The notes beneath the pieces are model-generated. The model was given only the letters and a program-made list of their open reading frames with translations, had not been told where the DNA came from and did not search any database. From Paenibacillus tyrphae (GTDB lineage: Bacteria; Bacillota; Bacilli; Paenibacillales; NBRC-103111): DNA of 64,000 bases. Below are positions 35,137-45,091 of this stretch, one piece after another (positions within the stretch are counted from its first letter, which is position 1; each line of letters begins with the position of its first letter). A program made the position numbers and the translations under genes. The stretch covers positions 1-64,000 of the forward strand of contig NZ_JNVM01000044.1 of NCBI RefSeq assembly GCF_000722545.1, written 5' to 3'.

Positions 35137-37891
35137 GGTTTCCCTCTCCTCTTTCCTCTTCGTCTTGTTCCAGCAGTTCAATATAGGCGAGTTCGATGAT
35201 GTCTGTCAGCTCGGCAACGGTTTGCGCCTCATACATGGCCTTCATGTTCAGCGGGATCGGGTACATTTCCTGAATGCGGGAAATGACCTGCATCTTGTTC
35301 ACCGAATCGCCTCCAAGTTCATAAAAAGGAGTATGGATGTCCAGTTGTTGCACACCGAGCACCTCTTCATAAAATTGAATCAGCTTCTGCTCAACATATC
35401 TCCGCGGATCTTCAGTTTCAGAATGACCCAAGTCCGCTTGCCCGGCCAACTCCTCATTGCTTGCAACCTTCGGGCCGGCAGGGTATGAAGCGGCGACGTC
35501 TCCCGAATGTACGATCTCAAAGCGACGACGTTCAAATGGATAAGTTGGCAGCGGTATCCTTCTCCGTTTCTCCAATACATACCGTGCTTGCCAATCCACA
35601 TCTGTGCCGTCCACCCATAAAGTTGATAAAGTCTCTATCCAAGAATAAGGGTCAAAGCAGCTCAAAGTCGCCTGATCCTTGCTACAATACTCGTGCAGCA
35701 GTGCGCCTAATCCTACCACCCGCATGCGTTGATCCTTCTGCGCTTCTTCAAGCGCTGCATACAGCAATTCCCTGCTTCTTGCCGCTAATACTGATTCACG
35801 CGACAAGCAGCCCTGCTCCTTGTTCAGAAATGGAATCCGGGGATCGGCAAGAGGAATGCTTTTGACTGTCTTGGCGTATTCTTCCGCAGTTCCCCCTTCT
35901 TCATGGTCCGCGCGGGCAATCGCAAGCCGGAAAGCTTCTTCCAAAGAGCAGCACCCGGCTATACATGCGGCCGCATATTCGCCTTCTTCTTCGCCGCCAA
36001 CAAGATCGGGTACAAGTCCCATTTGGCCGAAGACGGCTGCAAGGCTGTAGGAGGCGGCTAAAGATAGTACGACCCTCATGCAGGGTGTTAAATTTAGTTG
36101 GGCTTGAAATGGTATGTCAGCAATCAAGTCTGGCAAGCGATCTTTAAATCGTAGTCCGCTCACGTTTTCTGCCTTTTCTAATGTTTTCTGCAATTCGTGG
36201 TAGAAGGCCGGTTCCGTTCTGCACAATTCAAGCAGCCCGGTGATCCTCTCTTCCCTCCATGGCAAAAATATCCATGCTGTAGCCGGAACTTCATCCGGAT
36301 TGCAGCCTCTTCCCACTTCTGATTGACGAGTTAGCAGAAGCTGTGCCTCGGCATCATCGCGACAGACTACAGCTCTGCGAAACGGATATGCCTTGCGTCC
36401 AATCTGTGTCGTATAGGCGATCTCTTCTAACGGTATAGCCGGTCGGGTAGATAAGTATTTAACCATTCGTTCACAAGCCGCTTCCAAAGCCGTCTCTGTT
36501 TTTGCGGACAAGAGCAGCGCATGCCAAGGCCGAATGCATGCTTCGCTTTCCGTTTCGGGAGTCTCCTCCAACACGACATGGGCGTTCGTCGCCCCGATGC
36601 CGAAGGAACTGACCCCTGCCCGCCTCGGATGGCTTCCGCTCTTCCATTCCGTTAGCTCCGTATTCACATAAAACGGGCTGTTCGAGAAATCGATCTGCGG
36701 ATTCGGCTCTCGGTAATGAAGGGAAGGCGGAATTTGACGGTGATGGAGTGCCAGCACTGTTTTGATCAATCCGGCGACCCCGGCGGCACAGTCGAGATGG
36801 CCTAGATTCGTTTTGACGGAACCGATCGCGCAAAATCCGCTTTGGTCGGTCCACTGCCGATAAGCCATCGTTAATCCGGCGATTTCGATCGGATCTCCCA
36901 CGACGGTACCCGTACCGTGAGCTTCAACGTAGGAGACCGTATCGGGATGGACATCGGCCACTGCCAGAGCTTCGGCAATAACCTCAGCCTGTCCTTCCGG
37001 ACTCGGGGCAGCGAATCCCGCCTTGAGGCCACCATCATTATTGATTGCGGAACCGCGGATGACAGCATAAATGAAGTCTCCATCTGCTGCAGCCTTCTCC
37101 AGCCGTTTCAAGACAACGACCCCAACGCCATTACTGGGTACTGTCCCCTGCGCCTCGCGGTCGAAAGCACGGCAAAAGCCGTCCGGCGAATTGATCATCC
37201 CCTCCTGAAACTGGTACCCGGAGTGATTGGGAAAAGTGACAGTGCTTCCCCCGGCCAGCGCAATGTCGCATTCCCCGCTCATAAGCGATTGGCAGGCCAT
37301 ATGAACAGCAACCAGCGAAGTGGAGCAGGCGGTCTGAACCGTTACTCCCGGTCCTTTCAGATTTAGCTTGTACGATACCCGACTTGTCAAGAAATCCTTA
37401 TCATTGCCGAAATGAAGTGATGTAATATCTTCCGAAGCATAGTGACGCCCATAAGTGAGAATTTGGTTCAACATGTACGAACTTAACGAGCATCCGCCAT
37501 AAACTCCAATCCGGCCTGGGTATGTATCAGGGACCCAAGCTGCATTCTCCAGCGCTTCGTACGCACACTCGAGAAAAATCCGCTGCTGCGGATCAGTCCA
37601 TTCCGATTCCCGGGGATTCATTCCGAAGAAATCGGCATCGAACATCAACGGGTCATCAAGGACGCCTTTTGCCTTGATATATTGAGGATGGCGAATTGTC
37701 TCTTCCGGAACCCCTGCTTGCAGCAATTCCTCATCCGAGAAGAACCGGACTGCATGAACGCCCCGGCTCAGAAGGTTCCAAAATGCTTCCAGATCGTTAG
37801 CCCCCGGGAACCGCCCGGACATGCCAATAACCGCAATCCCTTGCTCCCATAGCGTTTCATCTTGTTTCAAGGCTTTCCACCTCCGTACCAT
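35105..37891 (-). CDS. Modular polyketide synthase, KS - degenerate AT - carrier protein
   Basis: A 928-aa PKS module inserted between NRPS genes. The ketosynthase (about residues 15-440) has active-site Cys in TVQTACSTSLVAVHMA, and the two His motifs EAHGTGTVVGDP and KTNLGHLDCAAG, so it looks active. The acyltransferase-like region (about 470-790) has GGEEEGEYAAACIAG where active enzymes have GHSxGEYAAA; the nucleophile Ser and preceding His are both Glu. A carrier domain (FYELGGDSVNKM) ends the protein. It would need loading by an acyltransferase acting in trans. Nine nucleotides separate it from the upstream NRPS gene. Confidence 0.9.
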   Translation of the reverse strand: MVRRWKALKQDETLWEQGIAVIGMSGRFPGANDLEAFWNLLSRGVHAVRFFSDEELLQAGVPEETIRHPQYIKAKGVLDDPLMFDADFFGMNPRESEWTDPQQRIFLECAYEALENAAWVPDTYPGRIGVYGGCSLSSYMLNQILTYGRHYASEDITSLHFGNDKDFLTSRVSYKLNLKGPGVTVQTACSTSLVAVHMACQSLMSGECDIALAGGSTVTFPNHSGYQFQEGMINSPDGFCRAFDREAQGTVPSNGVGVVVLKRLEKAAADGDFIYAVIRGSAINNDGGLKAGFAAPSPEGQAEVIAEALAVADVHPDTVSYVEAHGTGTVVGDPIEIAGLTMAYRQWTDQSGFCAIGSVKTNLGHLDCAAGVAGLIKTVLALHHRQIPPSLHYREPNPQIDFSNSPFYVNTELTEWKSGSHPRRAGVSSFGIGATNAHVVLEETPETESEACIRPWHALLLSAKTETALEAACERMVKYLSTRPAIPLEEIAYTTQIGRKAYPFRRAVVCRDDAEAQLLLTRQSEVGRGCNPDEVPATAWIFLPWREERITGLLELCRTEPAFYHELQKTLEKAENVSGLRFKDRLPDLIADIPFQAQLNLTPCMRVVLSLAASYSLAAVFGQMGLVPDLVGGEEEGEYAAACIAGCCSLEEAFRLAIARADHEEGGTAEEYAKTVKSIPLADPRIPFLNKEQGCLSRESVLAARSRELLYAALEEAQKDQRMRVVGLGALLHEYCSKDQATLSCFDPYSWIETLSTLWVDGTDVDWQARYVLEKRRRIPLPTYPFERRRFEIVHSGDVAASYPAGPKVASNEELAGQADLGHSETEDPRRYVEQKLIQFYEEVLGVQQLDIHTPFYELGGDSVNKMQVISRIQEMYPIPLNMKAMYEAQTVAELTDIIELAYIELLEQDEEERGEGNHDESRFIGKT

Positions 37892-37900
37892 TTCTTTTTA

Positions 37901-40900
37901 TTATGTTCTCGTAGTCCCTCTGGACTCTCTTTGTCTTCTCATTAACGTTTTTCGTGTTTCCGCCCGTTCTTGGGCCGAAGAAGCCCGCTCCTTGATAAGA
38001 AGTTGATCGAACAAGCGGCTTGCCAAAGAAGCAATTGTCGGATACATGAAAAAATCGGTCAGCTTCATCTCGACGTTTTGCTCGCTTCGAATCTTCTCCA
38101 CCAAATGCGCAGCATGCAGTGAGTGGGCGCCCAGTTCAAAAAAGTTATCGTTGCGTCCGACTTCCTGCAAGCCCAGCACTTCTTTCCACATGATGGATAG
38201 CATTCGTTCTCCTTCACTTCGCGGTACGGTATCCCTGGAAGCGGGAGAAAGCCTTGCTTCCGGCTTAGGCAGCGCCTGCTTGTTGATTTTGCCGTTTGAA
38301 GTCACTGGAATGTGATCCAGCCGTATAAAGTGGGAAGGAATCATATAAGCAGGAAGATGGCTTCCCACATGCTCCCTGAGAACAGAAACATTCACCGGCT
38401 CGGTTGACTCATAATATGCAGTCAGGTACGTGCCGTTTTTCTCGTCTTCTCGATCGACAACCACCGCCACATGGATCGAGGGATGACTGGATAATACCGA
38501 AACGATTTCGCCGGGCTCGACTCTGTATCCTCGGATCTTAACTTGATCATCCAAACGTCCCATATATTCAATGGTTCCATCATTCAAGTAGCGGGCCCGG
38601 TCTCCGGTACGATACATCCTACCGGATTCGTCGGCTTTTTCCGCAGAAAACTCCGGTACGAACCGTTCATCCGTCAGCTTCTGACTGTTCAAGTAACCGC
38701 GGGCCACACCCATGCCTGCAATACACAACTCCCCCGGCACTCCAACAGGCTGGATCAGTCCATGGGCATCCACAATGTATATTCTTGTGTTGCTAATGGG
38801 TCTGCCGATGGTAACACGCGCCTCCTTAGTCACATCCTTAATAGTCGACCAAACGGTTGTTTCCGTCGGCCCATACATGTTGAACAGGCGGGCGGTCGTT
38901 ACTTTTCGCACTTGCTGGAGGAGCGGCTCGCTCAGCATTTCTCCGCCTATCAGCACGCAGCGAAGCGAAGCCATTGCTTCTGCCATTCGAAGGTTGCCGA
39001 GCAGCATTCGCAGCCTTGACGGCGTCGTTTGCAGCAGCTCGATCCGATGCTCGCGGCATAGCTCAGCCAGTCGCTCAGGTTCGATTTGCTCCTCGCGCGT
39101 GGCCATCACTACCGTACAACCCAGCATGAGCGGCAGTAGCGTTTCGAGAACAAATATATCGAAAGATACTGTCGTTAAAGATAGTACGTTACTTAGCTTG
39201 TCAATCGGGATTTCCTGCACGATACCCAGAAGCAAATTGTGCACGGACCGATGCTCGATCATGACTCCTTTCGGTTTGCCCGTGGAACCCGAAGTATAAA
39301 TCACATAGGCGAGATCCGCCGGGGAAACGGGTGATGAAGATGGCATTGGCTGGCAAGGTGCATGCAGCGCATCTTCCCGGTCCAGCAGCACGGTTGTTTT
39401 TTCTGAAGCAATCTTACCCAAATAGACGGATTGTGTTACCACTAATTTACACCCGCTATCATTCATTATGCTCCTTATTCGTTCTTCCGGAAGGTCAGGA
39501 TCGATCGGAAGATAAGCGGCTCCGGCCTTGTTTATAGCCAGCAGCCCTGTAATGAGCGGGATCGAGCGGTCGGCAAGCAAAACAACGACATCTTCGCGCA
39601 CAACGCCTTTTATTCGGAGCACATTTGCCAACTGCTCAGCCTTTCTGTTTAGTTCCTCATAAGTTATCCGCTCTCCACCGCATACGAGCGCCGTATGTGC
39701 GGGTGTTTTTACCGCCTGCTGCTCGAAAAGCCCGTGCATCGTCTGTTCTTGTGGAATTTCCACCCGATAACCGGAGAACGAATCGTTAAGCTGTTTCCTC
39801 TCCGCGTCCCCGGTCAAGCTCATGCTTCTTACTTCGATATCCGGATTACGAGCGGCCTGCCGCAGCAATTCGATATAACAATTTGCCCACCGCTGGGCAG
39901 TTTCCCGAGAAAACAGTGCCGAAGCATATTCCAGGCTACATTGCAGGCCTGCCCCTTCTTCGCTTATTGAAAGGGTCAGATCAAACTTAGCCACAGGATA
40001 GTCGAAAGGATACAGCTTGAGACGGGTTTCATCCAGAGCGGGCTCGGCCATCTCCATGTTTTGCAAAATAAACATGGCGTCGAATATCGGATTACGGCTC
40101 AAATCCCGAGGCGGAGCGATCTGCTGTACAAGCTCCTCAAATGGATAGTCTTGATTTTCTAACGCACCGAGCACGGACTGCCGAACGACCTGCAAGTAAC
40201 TTGCAAACGATTGATCCGGCAGCGGTGACAACTGAAGTGCCAGCGTGTTCACAAACATGCCGAGCATCCGTGCCGTATCCGCTTGGCTCCGTCCCGCCAC
40301 CGGCGTTCCAATAATGACCTCATCCTGAGTGCTTAATTTTGTCAAAAGCAATCCGTATGCCGATAAAAGCACTATATAGAGCGTTGAATTCGTCTGTCTT
40401 GCCAGCCGTTTCAGGCTCTGAGTCAGTTCATCATCCAATGCGAAGTCTACGTGCCCGCCAGTAAAGCTGCGAAGTGCCGGACGCGGGAAATCTGCAGGCA
40501 GGTTCAGAACAGGCAATGGTTTGCTGAACTGTTGCAGCCAATAGGCTTCCAACTGCCTATACGCCTCCGTTTGCAAAAAAGTCTGCTGCCATACTGCGTA
40601 TTCTTTATATTGCAGTTGCAGTGCGTTTAGCTTTTTACCTGCGTACAATAAGGCCAGTTCCTCGATAATCAAGCCGATCGTCGTACCGTCGGAGATAATA
40701 TGGTGCATGTCCAGAAGCAGCAGATGACGTTCTGCCTCCAGCCTTACAAGGGCGCCCCGCAGCAGCGGGGCCTGTCCTAAATCAAAAGGCCGTATGAAGG
40801 AACGGATCGCTTCCTCTGCGCTCTCATCGCTCTTTTCCAAGTACGTAACGGTAAACTCCCCGCTGGCATGTACTCGCTGGACAGGCTTACCGTCTACGAT

Positions 40901-41575
40901 GCAAAATGAGGTGCGCAGCGGTTCATGCCGAGCGATGAGGGCTTGCAGCGCCGCTTCCAGCCGTTCACTGTCAAGCAAGCCTCTCGCTTCCAGCACCATA
41001 GGCATGTTATAACTCAGCTCTCCACCTTCCAATTTGTGGAGAACAAACAACCGCTCTTGCGCAGAAGAAACGGGATAATAGGCTCTCTCCTCCATCGCTG
41101 GAATCGTTACATATTCGGTCCGCTTCCGGTTCTTGATGACTTCCGCCATCTGCTCGATCATCGGGTATAGAAATACATCTTGCAGTGGCAGTTGAACACC
41201 CATCTCCTTGTGCAGTTTGCTCACCAAGATGTTCGCGCGTAAGGAGTGGCCCCCCAGATCGAAGAAGTTGTCTTTCACGCCGACGCTTGTGCCGGACAAC
41301 CCGAGCACTTCTTCCCAAATTCGTGCCAACTGTACTTCCACAGCCGTCCGCGGCGCTACGAACTCTACTCCACGCTGCACACTTCCCTCCGGCGCAGGCA
41401 GCGCTTTACGATCCACTTTCCCGCTTGATGTTAGCGGCATCTTCGCAAGCCGAATAAAATACGACGGGACCATAAAAACGGGTGTTGATTTGGGCAGTAT
41501 TTCGTGCTCAGGAGAACATGCCGAACTTTGCGGATTGAACTCCGGTAATATTTTGACTTTCACTTCTTCGCCCAC
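37901..41575 (-). CDS. Nonribosomal peptide synthetase, (A tail)-PCP-C-A-PCP
   Basis: A 1224-aa NRPS and first gene of the surviving cluster. It starts with a 34-residue unfamiliar stretch fused to the last part of an adenylation domain (VPSYFIRLAKMPLTSSGKVD), so the first A domain is missing. PCP1 (DNFFDLGGHSLRAN), a condensation domain with HHIISDGTT, a full A domain (YVIYTSGSTGKPKGVMIEH; YGPTETT; YRTGDRARY) and PCP2 (NNFFELGAHSLHAA region) follow. Pocket residues read D-I-L-Q-L-G-M-V-W, very close to the glycine code. Compared with intact systems the 5' part has been deleted and the frame has picked up a new start. Confidence 0.88.
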   Translation of the reverse strand: MGEEVKVKILPEFNPQSSACSPEHEILPKSTPVFMVPSYFIRLAKMPLTSSGKVDRKALPAPEGSVQRGVEFVAPRTAVEVQLARIWEEVLGLSGTSVGVKDNFFDLGGHSLRANILVSKLHKEMGVQLPLQDVFLYPMIEQMAEVIKNRKRTEYVTIPAMEERAYYPVSSAQERLFVLHKLEGGELSYNMPMVLEARGLLDSERLEAALQALIARHEPLRTSFCIVDGKPVQRVHASGEFTVTYLEKSDESAEEAIRSFIRPFDLGQAPLLRGALVRLEAERHLLLLDMHHIISDGTTIGLIIEELALLYAGKKLNALQLQYKEYAVWQQTFLQTEAYRQLEAYWLQQFSKPLPVLNLPADFPRPALRSFTGGHVDFALDDELTQSLKRLARQTNSTLYIVLLSAYGLLLTKLSTQDEVIIGTPVAGRSQADTARMLGMFVNTLALQLSPLPDQSFASYLQVVRQSVLGALENQDYPFEELVQQIAPPRDLSRNPIFDAMFILQNMEMAEPALDETRLKLYPFDYPVAKFDLTLSISEEGAGLQCSLEYASALFSRETAQRWANCYIELLRQAARNPDIEVRSMSLTGDAERKQLNDSFSGYRVEIPQEQTMHGLFEQQAVKTPAHTALVCGGERITYEELNRKAEQLANVLRIKGVVREDVVVLLADRSIPLITGLLAINKAGAAYLPIDPDLPEERIRSIMNDSGCKLVVTQSVYLGKIASEKTTVLLDREDALHAPCQPMPSSSPVSPADLAYVIYTSGSTGKPKGVMIEHRSVHNLLLGIVQEIPIDKLSNVLSLTTVSFDIFVLETLLPLMLGCTVVMATREEQIEPERLAELCREHRIELLQTTPSRLRMLLGNLRMAEAMASLRCVLIGGEMLSEPLLQQVRKVTTARLFNMYGPTETTVWSTIKDVTKEARVTIGRPISNTRIYIVDAHGLIQPVGVPGELCIAGMGVARGYLNSQKLTDERFVPEFSAEKADESGRMYRTGDRARYLNDGTIEYMGRLDDQVKIRGYRVEPGEIVSVLSSHPSIHVAVVVDREDEKNGTYLTAYYESTEPVNVSVLREHVGSHLPAYMIPSHFIRLDHIPVTSNGKINKQALPKPEARLSPASRDTVPRSEGERMLSIMWKEVLGLQEVGRNDNFFELGAHSLHAAHLVEKIRSEQNVEMKLTDFFMYPTIASLASRLFDQLLIKERASSAQERAETRKTLMRRQRESRGTTRT

Positions 41576-42491
41576 TAACGACAGCTCCTCTATTGGCGCA
41601 ATTTATCTTTTTGGTAACGCCCGACTGTTCGTATCCTAATTCAACACAGACAAAATTTACATAAAATGCATTTCTTAGTATACAGTGAAAGGATGCCGCT
41701 TTTCATCTCCACATAGTTAAGCACGATATTATCCTTTAGGAGATACATGGAAACGCTATCAAAAGTCATGTGATTATTTTCAAGCTGAACGAGTGTTCTT
41801 CATCATTATTTTTATAATAACGATCTGATGTTTGCCATGGCTCTTCCTTGTTCGTTTTCATTGAAGCTAAAGCCGTTTTGGATTACTTGCTGCTTTGAAG
41901 TATATACATTTTGTTGCGCAGCAGGTTGATAAATGAAAAATTCGGATATTACATTTTATGCAGAGAACCAAGCAGTACACATGGAGATGAATAACTAGGA
42001 ATTGATGGTAGCGTCAAAAAATAAATAAATAATAATAAGGTGCGATCAGTTAATTAGCGTCATAACCGGTTGCCTCTATAAATATTACTATAAATAGACA
42101 TCTAAACCTAATATATTACTAATTATGACAAAATTCCATATTATTAATTTTTTTTATTTCAAAAAAACCCTTTTTAATAATTAATGATGGCTCAATACCA
42201 AACGTAGTGCTTGAAAGCTACTTCCTTCTCCTTCTCCTTCCCATTCTCGTAATATATTATGTATTACAAATCGATCTTGTACGGAAACTGTATCCAATTG
42301 ATAATATAGGTGACTCGGTTTTTTGTGAAAGAAACGATTGCTTGGCCTCCAGTGGCTTCCAGATGCTTCGCTCCTTTCAGGGAATTCTGAAATCATATCG
42401 TAACCCGATAAACACGCTCGCACATTGGTGACAGCGACGCTGGTACTACCCCATTTAGCCGCCATTTCATCTTCACGGTTCCTTCGCGGCC
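41576..42491. other. AT-rich region upstream of the NRPS genes
   Basis: No promoter could be assigned with confidence. A minus-strand frame at 42181-42465 (ending ALRLVLSHH) is open but unrecognised and has no ribosome site. Near 42425-42450 lies a diverged minus-strand copy of the string described at 8539-8568. Otherwise nothing was seen. Confidence 0.35.
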
Positions 42492-43241
42492 CTATTGTAA
42501 TCTTGTCAAGCCTGCTCCAGTTAATTCATATACAGTCGTTGCCACTTCGTTTAAATAACGGCGATCATGTGAAATGCTGATTATCACACCCTCAAAAGCT
42601 GCTAATGCATGGCACAAGATCGGTGTGGTCAAGGGCTGAAATTTCTTGTCGGTTCGTCCAATATCAATATTTCGCAGCGCTCCAGTATCATCTTCAACAG
42701 GAGCAGTTTTGCCTTTTGCCCTCCGCTCAGGCATCCTATCGTATGATGCATTTCGTCGTTCGTAAATTTCATACTGCCTAAATGGTTAAAAGCTTTCGTG
42801 ACCGCCTCCTTATCGCCGGATGGTTCGAGAAATTCAATCGGTGTTTTCGCCGCATCCAGCAGAACTCGCCGCCTCTCGAATAAAGACTTCCAGCCACTCC
42901 ATTGTTCGAATATCCAAATCATTGGTCGGTTCATCCAGCAGCAGGATATCGGGATCGAGAGCCAGCAAGCGCAAAAAACGGTATTTAAACCGTTCGCCAC
43001 CTGAAAGAACGCCCAGTTTTTTCTCCGAAACCAGCGAATCAATCCCCAAATTTCCTTCGTAGGTGCAATAATCGGCAATCAAATGCTCATCATAAATGAA
43101 TTTCAATAAGGTACTTTTTCCATTTCCTTCCTCACCAATGATTGCAATCTTATCTCCGCTCTGAAGACTGAGCTGAAAATCCTGAATCAATGTCCGGTGA
43201 TCCTGCGTCGCTCTGATTGTAAGGTTATGCAGTTCAATCAT
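42492..43241 (-). pseudogene. Degraded ABC-F-type ATPase
   Basis: Starts normally (MIELHNLTIRATQDHRTLI) with Walker A GEEGNGKST, signature LSGGERFKYRF and Walker B ILLLDEPTNDLD of the first cassette. Near 42870 the frame breaks and most of the linker and second cassette are missing. A second frame resumes with GCLSGGQKAKLLLLKMIL and ILILDEPTRNF, and a third with FEGVIISISHDRRYLNEVA. Intact ABC-F proteins are about 500 aa; this totals roughly 240 codons. ABC-F proteins protect the ribosome from antibiotics, so it may have been a self-resistance gene for the nearby NRPS/PKS product. Confidence 0.8.
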
Positions 43242-43315
43242 TCGGATTCCCCATTTCGTTTTTATGTGTTTCACTGTATTTTAGAGTTGCTCATGTGCAT
43301 CACCCCGTTTTTTTG

Positions 43316-43354
43316 CAACAAAAAAAGATGCTTCTGTCCATAAACAGAAGCATC
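43316..43354 (-). terminator. Terminator of the small secreted protein gene
   Basis: GATGCTTCTGT and ACAGAAGCATC form a perfect 11-bp stem; on the minus strand TTTTTTTG follows. It lies 155 bp past the stop at 43509 on the minus strand. Confidence 0.8.
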
Positions 43355-43508
43355 TCGCTCAACAAACATTCGCTGTATGCGTGAAAAAGCATATAACGTT
43401 TCTAGCGATTATTATTCATCTTGCAGGTGGAAACTAAAAAACGAAGATGCAGATAATAGGTGAAGACTGGGACAGAACATTGTCTGCCCCAGATAACTTG
43501 TATATGCC

Positions 43509-43856
43509 TTAGATTGGGGGAAGAATTTTAATTTCAAATCTGCTTGTCAGTTTGCCTCTGGAATCATAAGAATAAATTTCTGTTTCACCAATAGAGATGG
43601 AAGTAGCATAACCGTCTTCAGTAACAGATACTGCATTGCTACCACTACCCCAAGAAAATCTAACAGCTTTGCTGTCGTACTTTTTTAAATCTTCTTTCCA
43701 TCCAAGTGTCTTCTGCCAATTGAAGGTTTTAATTACAAATGCATTTGACGAGCTTATTCCAGAAGTCGTTTCGTGTTTGCTTTCAGAAGCAAGGGCACTG
43801 CTTACCAAGGTTAAAGAAAGAGCTGCAACGAGAGAAAAAGTAACAAATTTTTTCAT
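43509..43856 (-). CDS. Small secreted protein of unknown function
   Basis: A 115-aa protein with a clear Sec signal peptide (KKFVTFSLVAALSLTLVSSA, cleavage near ALA-SE). The mature part of about 90 residues is beta-rich, with SWGSGSNAVSVTEDGYATSI resembling a Bacterial-Ig-like (BIG2) strand pattern, and ends FEIKILPPI. The start follows AAGGAGT. No operon partner. Function unknown. Confidence 0.75.
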   Translation of the reverse strand: MKKFVTFSLVAALSLTLVSSALASESKHETTSGISSSNAFVIKTFNWQKTLGWKEDLKKYDSKAVRFSWGSGSNAVSVTEDGYATSISIGETEIYSYDSRGKLTSRFEIKILPPI

Positions 43857-43937
43857 TGTGTCAACTCCTTATACTTATTTACAAGCAAGTTAAGTATATC
43901 ATATGTAAAAATATCCCACAAGATACAATATTATAAT

Positions 43938-43983
43938 AAAAGACAGTGTAAAACTCGATGGACGAGTCCTAAACTGCCTTTTT
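43938..43983. terminator. Hairpin with A- and T-rich flanks
   Basis: AACTCG/CGAGT and outer CAGT/ACTG pairings, flanked by AAAAG and CTTTTT. It is a possible terminator in the plus direction, although no gene there uses it. It resembles the stem at 26829-26860, with a similar GACT/AGTC core. Confidence 0.4.
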
Positions 43984-44299
43984 AATTGATCATCATCAGT
44001 AGTTCTTCTTCCTAACTACAGTCAATAATATTGTCATAATGAAGAAGCCTGATCTTGTGTTCCTCAAGATGCTCCTGAGGCGGCCCAGCGCCCGGTCCAG
44101 GTTGACCCTCGGATTCATAATGAGCTGAGTGTAAATGTAGAGTTTCGGTGCTGCCGGAACCACAGTTTGTGACTGGCCTTCTCCGAAGCTGCCCGGGAGT
44201 GTCAAAACTTTTTACTCCCCATCTAAAGCCCCTTCCCAACGACAAATGGTCGGTTTGATCTATGTGGTACTTACTCCTCGTTTTACTCCAATTTTCTAG
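43984..44299. other. Unassigned region left of repeat copy B
   Basis: Overlapping minus-strand frames at 43996-44245 contain protein-like stretches (VVPAAPKLYIYTQLIMNP) but lack a start signal and do not resemble any family I know. The region may be a relic of a mobile element next to repeat copy B. Confidence 0.3.
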
Positions 44300-44378
44300 A
44301 AAGTAGGTAATTTTGTGTCACAATACTACAATGTAGGGAGATTTGTGCATTTTTTGCTGACACAAATCATCCAACGAC
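44300..44378. repeat. Dispersed repeat, copy B (first half only)
   Basis: GTAGGTAATTTTGTGTCAC, then ATGTAGGGAGATTTGTGCAT and the inverted TGACACAAATCATCC. This matches the first half of copy A at 6696-6768 in order and orientation over about 70 bp. It ends just before the stop of livF. Confidence 0.6.
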
Positions 44379-44386
44379 AGCAACAG

Positions 44387-45091
44387 CTAACTGCCAAGAT
44401 AAGCCATCTTGACCTGCTCACTGGAGGCTAACTCCTCCGGCGTGCCGGAAAGGACCACGCTGCCTGTTTCAATAACATAAACGCGGGTGGCGATGGATAA
44501 CGCCAGATTGGCGTTTTGTTCCACCAGCAGAACAGTCGTGCCGTTGCGATTGATTTCTTCGATAATGGCAAAAATCGTTTTCACAAGCAGCGGCGCAAGC
44601 CCCATGGAAGGCTCGTCAAGCAGCAGGAGCTTGGGGCGCGCCATCAGCGCCCGTCCCATAGCTAACATTTGCTGTTCACCGCCGGACAGCGTCCCGGATA
44701 ACTGCTTGCGACGCTCATGCAGACGCGGGAAGAGTTCGAATACTTTTTGCAAATCATGCCGAATACCCATTGTATCTCTTCTGACGAAGGCACCCAATTC
44801 CAAATTTTCCAACACGGACATATTCGCAAACACACGGCGGCCTTCCGGTACATGAGAAATTCCTGCTTTGACAATATCTTGCGCCGTCTTCCCGTTCATC
44901 GAAACGCCGGTATAATGGATGGAACCTCGGTTAGGCTTTAGCAGACCGGAAATCGTTTTCAGAAGCGTGCTTTTGCCTGCCCCGTTGGCTCCGATCAAGG
45001 TAACAATTTCTCCATGACGAACATCCAGCGTGACCCCTTTCAGAGCTTGAATATGCCCGTAGTACACATCAATTTCCTCCACGTTCAACAT
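44387..45091 (-). CDS. livF: Branched-chain amino acid-type ABC ATPase LivF
   Basis: Second ATPase of the LIV-type importer, 234 aa. Walker A GANGAGKST, signature LSGGEQQMLAMGRALMARP and Walker B LLLLDEPSMGL are present, followed by the switch His-equivalent position (LLVEQN, with Gln as is usual for LivF). It is the last gene of a five-gene operon and overlaps livG by 23 nt. Substrate may be branched-chain amino acids, but related systems carry other amino acids, urea or small amides. Confidence 0.92.
   Translation of the reverse strand: MLNVEEIDVYYGHIQALKGVTLDVRHGEIVTLIGANGAGKSTLLKTISGLLKPNRGSIHYTGVSMNGKTAQDIVKAGISHVPEGRRVFANMSVLENLELGAFVRRDTMGIRHDLQKVFELFPRLHERRKQLSGTLSGGEQQMLAMGRALMARPKLLLLDEPSMGLAPLLVKTIFAIIEEINRNGTTVLLVEQNANLALSIATRVYVIETGSVVLSGTPEELASSEQVKMAYLGS

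Noticed and set aside
42181..42465. Minus-strand frame ending ALRLVLSHH
   Set aside because: No ribosome site and no recognisable family; the region lies in decayed DNA.
43996..44245. Overlapping minus-strand frames considered as a transposase piece
   Set aside because: No motif of a known transposase family could be identified.
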